A stretch of 6,047 bases of DNA, taken from JAWOJF01 sp046481785. GTDB lineage: Bacteria; Bacteroidota; Ignavibacteria; Ignavibacteriales; Ignavibacteriaceae. The number at the start of each line of letters is the position of its first letter. Position 1 is the stretch's first letter. Shown one piece after another: positions 5,707 through 6,047 of this stretch. A model generated the notes under the pieces. That model did not search any database, had not been told where the DNA came from, and worked only from the letters and a program-made list of their open reading frames with translations. The stretch covers positions 1 through 6,047 of the forward strand of contig JAWOJF010000385.1 of the NCBI GenBank assembly GCA_046481785.1, read 5' to 3'. Made by a program: the position numbers and the translations under genes.

Positions 5707-5752
5707 CTCCTACCGCAGTCCATCTTAGCACGAATCTGATGAGCGGCGGCAT
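5663..5752 (-). CDS. Start of a small putative membrane protein, truncated at the sequence breakpoint
   Basis: On the minus strand an ATG at 5752 has GAGGAC six bases upstream and opens MPPLIRFVLRWTAVGVAAG. This is a basic N-terminus leading into a hydrophobic helix, like the beginning of a small inner-membrane protein. After about residue 19 the frame crosses into receptor sequence read in another frame (CYTHFLNVFR) and stops near 5663, so only about 5697-5752 is native. The frame also extends upstream to an ATG at 5845 that lacks a ribosome site. That extension (residues NRDQPEPRRRN onward) is polar and may or may not be coding. The style recalls small membrane proteins of alphaproteobacteria, but this is an impression and not an identification. 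Confidence 0.28.
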   Translation of the reverse strand: MPPLIRFVLRWTAVGVAAGCYTHFLNVFR

Positions 5753-6047
5753 TCCGGTGTCCTCGTCCTGGATCTTGGCTGAGACTTCAAATGCCTCAGT
5801 GGCTGTGGTGTTCCTTCTACGCGGCTCTGGCTGATCCCGGTTCATTCAGCTAGCAGCATACAGAATCATTGCAGTTGCTCATGGCGGAGCGGTGTCCAAC
5901 CGACCAGCGAAGAGATGAAGACGGTGCGACAGAGTTACCTGATGCGGTCTGCACTATTCGGTACAATTAACACTAAATTATCCACATTTTCAGGCTGTTG
6001 GAAACCTGTGGAATCGCTGTGAGGTTTAATTCACGAATGTCCCGAGG
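5697..6047. other. Higher-G+C segment of foreign or chimeric origin with no complete gene
   Basis: By hand count, 5701-5940 is about 55% G+C (34, 32, 32 and 35 of 60 in successive lines), while the adjacent receptor line 5581-5640 is about 25%. The change is abrupt. The segment contains the start of a small membrane protein, an exact DnaA-box sequence and a short hairpin at its right end, but no full-length gene, tRNA or transposase. It does not continue the receptor. From about 5941 the composition falls to about 40%, as expected of an intergenic or origin-like stretch. A possible ATG at 6037 (ATGTCCCGA) is too short to assess. Confidence 0.6.
5978..5986 (+). promoter_or_regulatory. Exact DnaA-box sequence TTATCCACA
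   Basis: TTATCCACA is identical to the strong E. coli R1-type DnaA box. A related inverted sequence, TGTGGAA (6007-6013), lies 20 bp further on, and CAGG (5991-5994) can pair with CCTG (6005-6008) between them. One exact 9-mer can occur by chance, so an origin is only a possibility. If the segment comes from another genome, it may be from near that genome's replication origin or a dnaA-regulated gene. Confidence 0.35.

Noticed and set aside
5697..6047. Insertion sequence at the right edge
   Set aside because: No transposase-like frame, terminal inverted repeat or target-site duplication could be seen, though the window ends before any element would be complete.

Overview
The window is an AT-rich bacterial segment (roughly 40% G+C by eye). 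Its gene set fits the Bacteroidota/Chlorobiota/Ignavibacteriota neighbourhood. The pointers are a stand-alone S23-type four-helix-bundle gene set in short period-7 repeats, two outer-membrane beta-barrel proteins ending in Phe, and a TonB-dependent receptor with a Bacteroidota-like barrel. The lineage is an inference from gene style, because no rRNA or marker gene is present.

Left edge (1-660): a reading frame entering from outside the window (1-84) runs into a repeat tract and stops there. The tract has a direct-repeat copy (51-74), a minisatellite of 7-9 bp GGCA-type units (76-160), and a second direct-repeat copy (166-189). A four-helix-bundle S23/IVP-family gene follows (216-581). The second repeat and a matching inverted copy downstream of the gene (597-626) bracket it. 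Both arms are arrays of period 7, so the gene and its arms look like one cassette.

Middle (679-3767): a geranylgeranyl-reductase-type flavoprotein (+) faces a two-gene minus-strand operon across a probable bidirectional terminator hairpin. The operon encodes a metallo-beta-lactamase/rhodanese fusion and, one base later, a TauE/SafE-type exporter. The likely logic is oxidation or transfer of persulfide sulfur to sulfite or thiosulfate by the soluble enzyme, followed by export of the anion.

Right half (3969-5706): after a divergent intergenic region comes a small secreted outer-membrane beta-barrel protein (+). It converges, across a perfect 9-bp stem hairpin, on the C-terminal barrel portion of a TonB-dependent receptor (-). 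The receptor lacks its signal peptide, plug and N-terminal strands because the sequence changes abruptly near 5685-5705.

Right edge (about 5700-6047): this segment has clearly higher G+C (about 55% over 5701-5940), no continuation of the receptor, the start of an unrelated small membrane protein on the minus strand, and an exact DnaA-box sequence at 5978-5986. It looks like DNA from another genome or locus joined here. An assembly or amplification chimera is the simplest explanation; a real insertion or rearrangement is the alternative.

No complete novel multi-gene system is visible. The most unusual structure is the heptad-repeat-bracketed S23 cassette.
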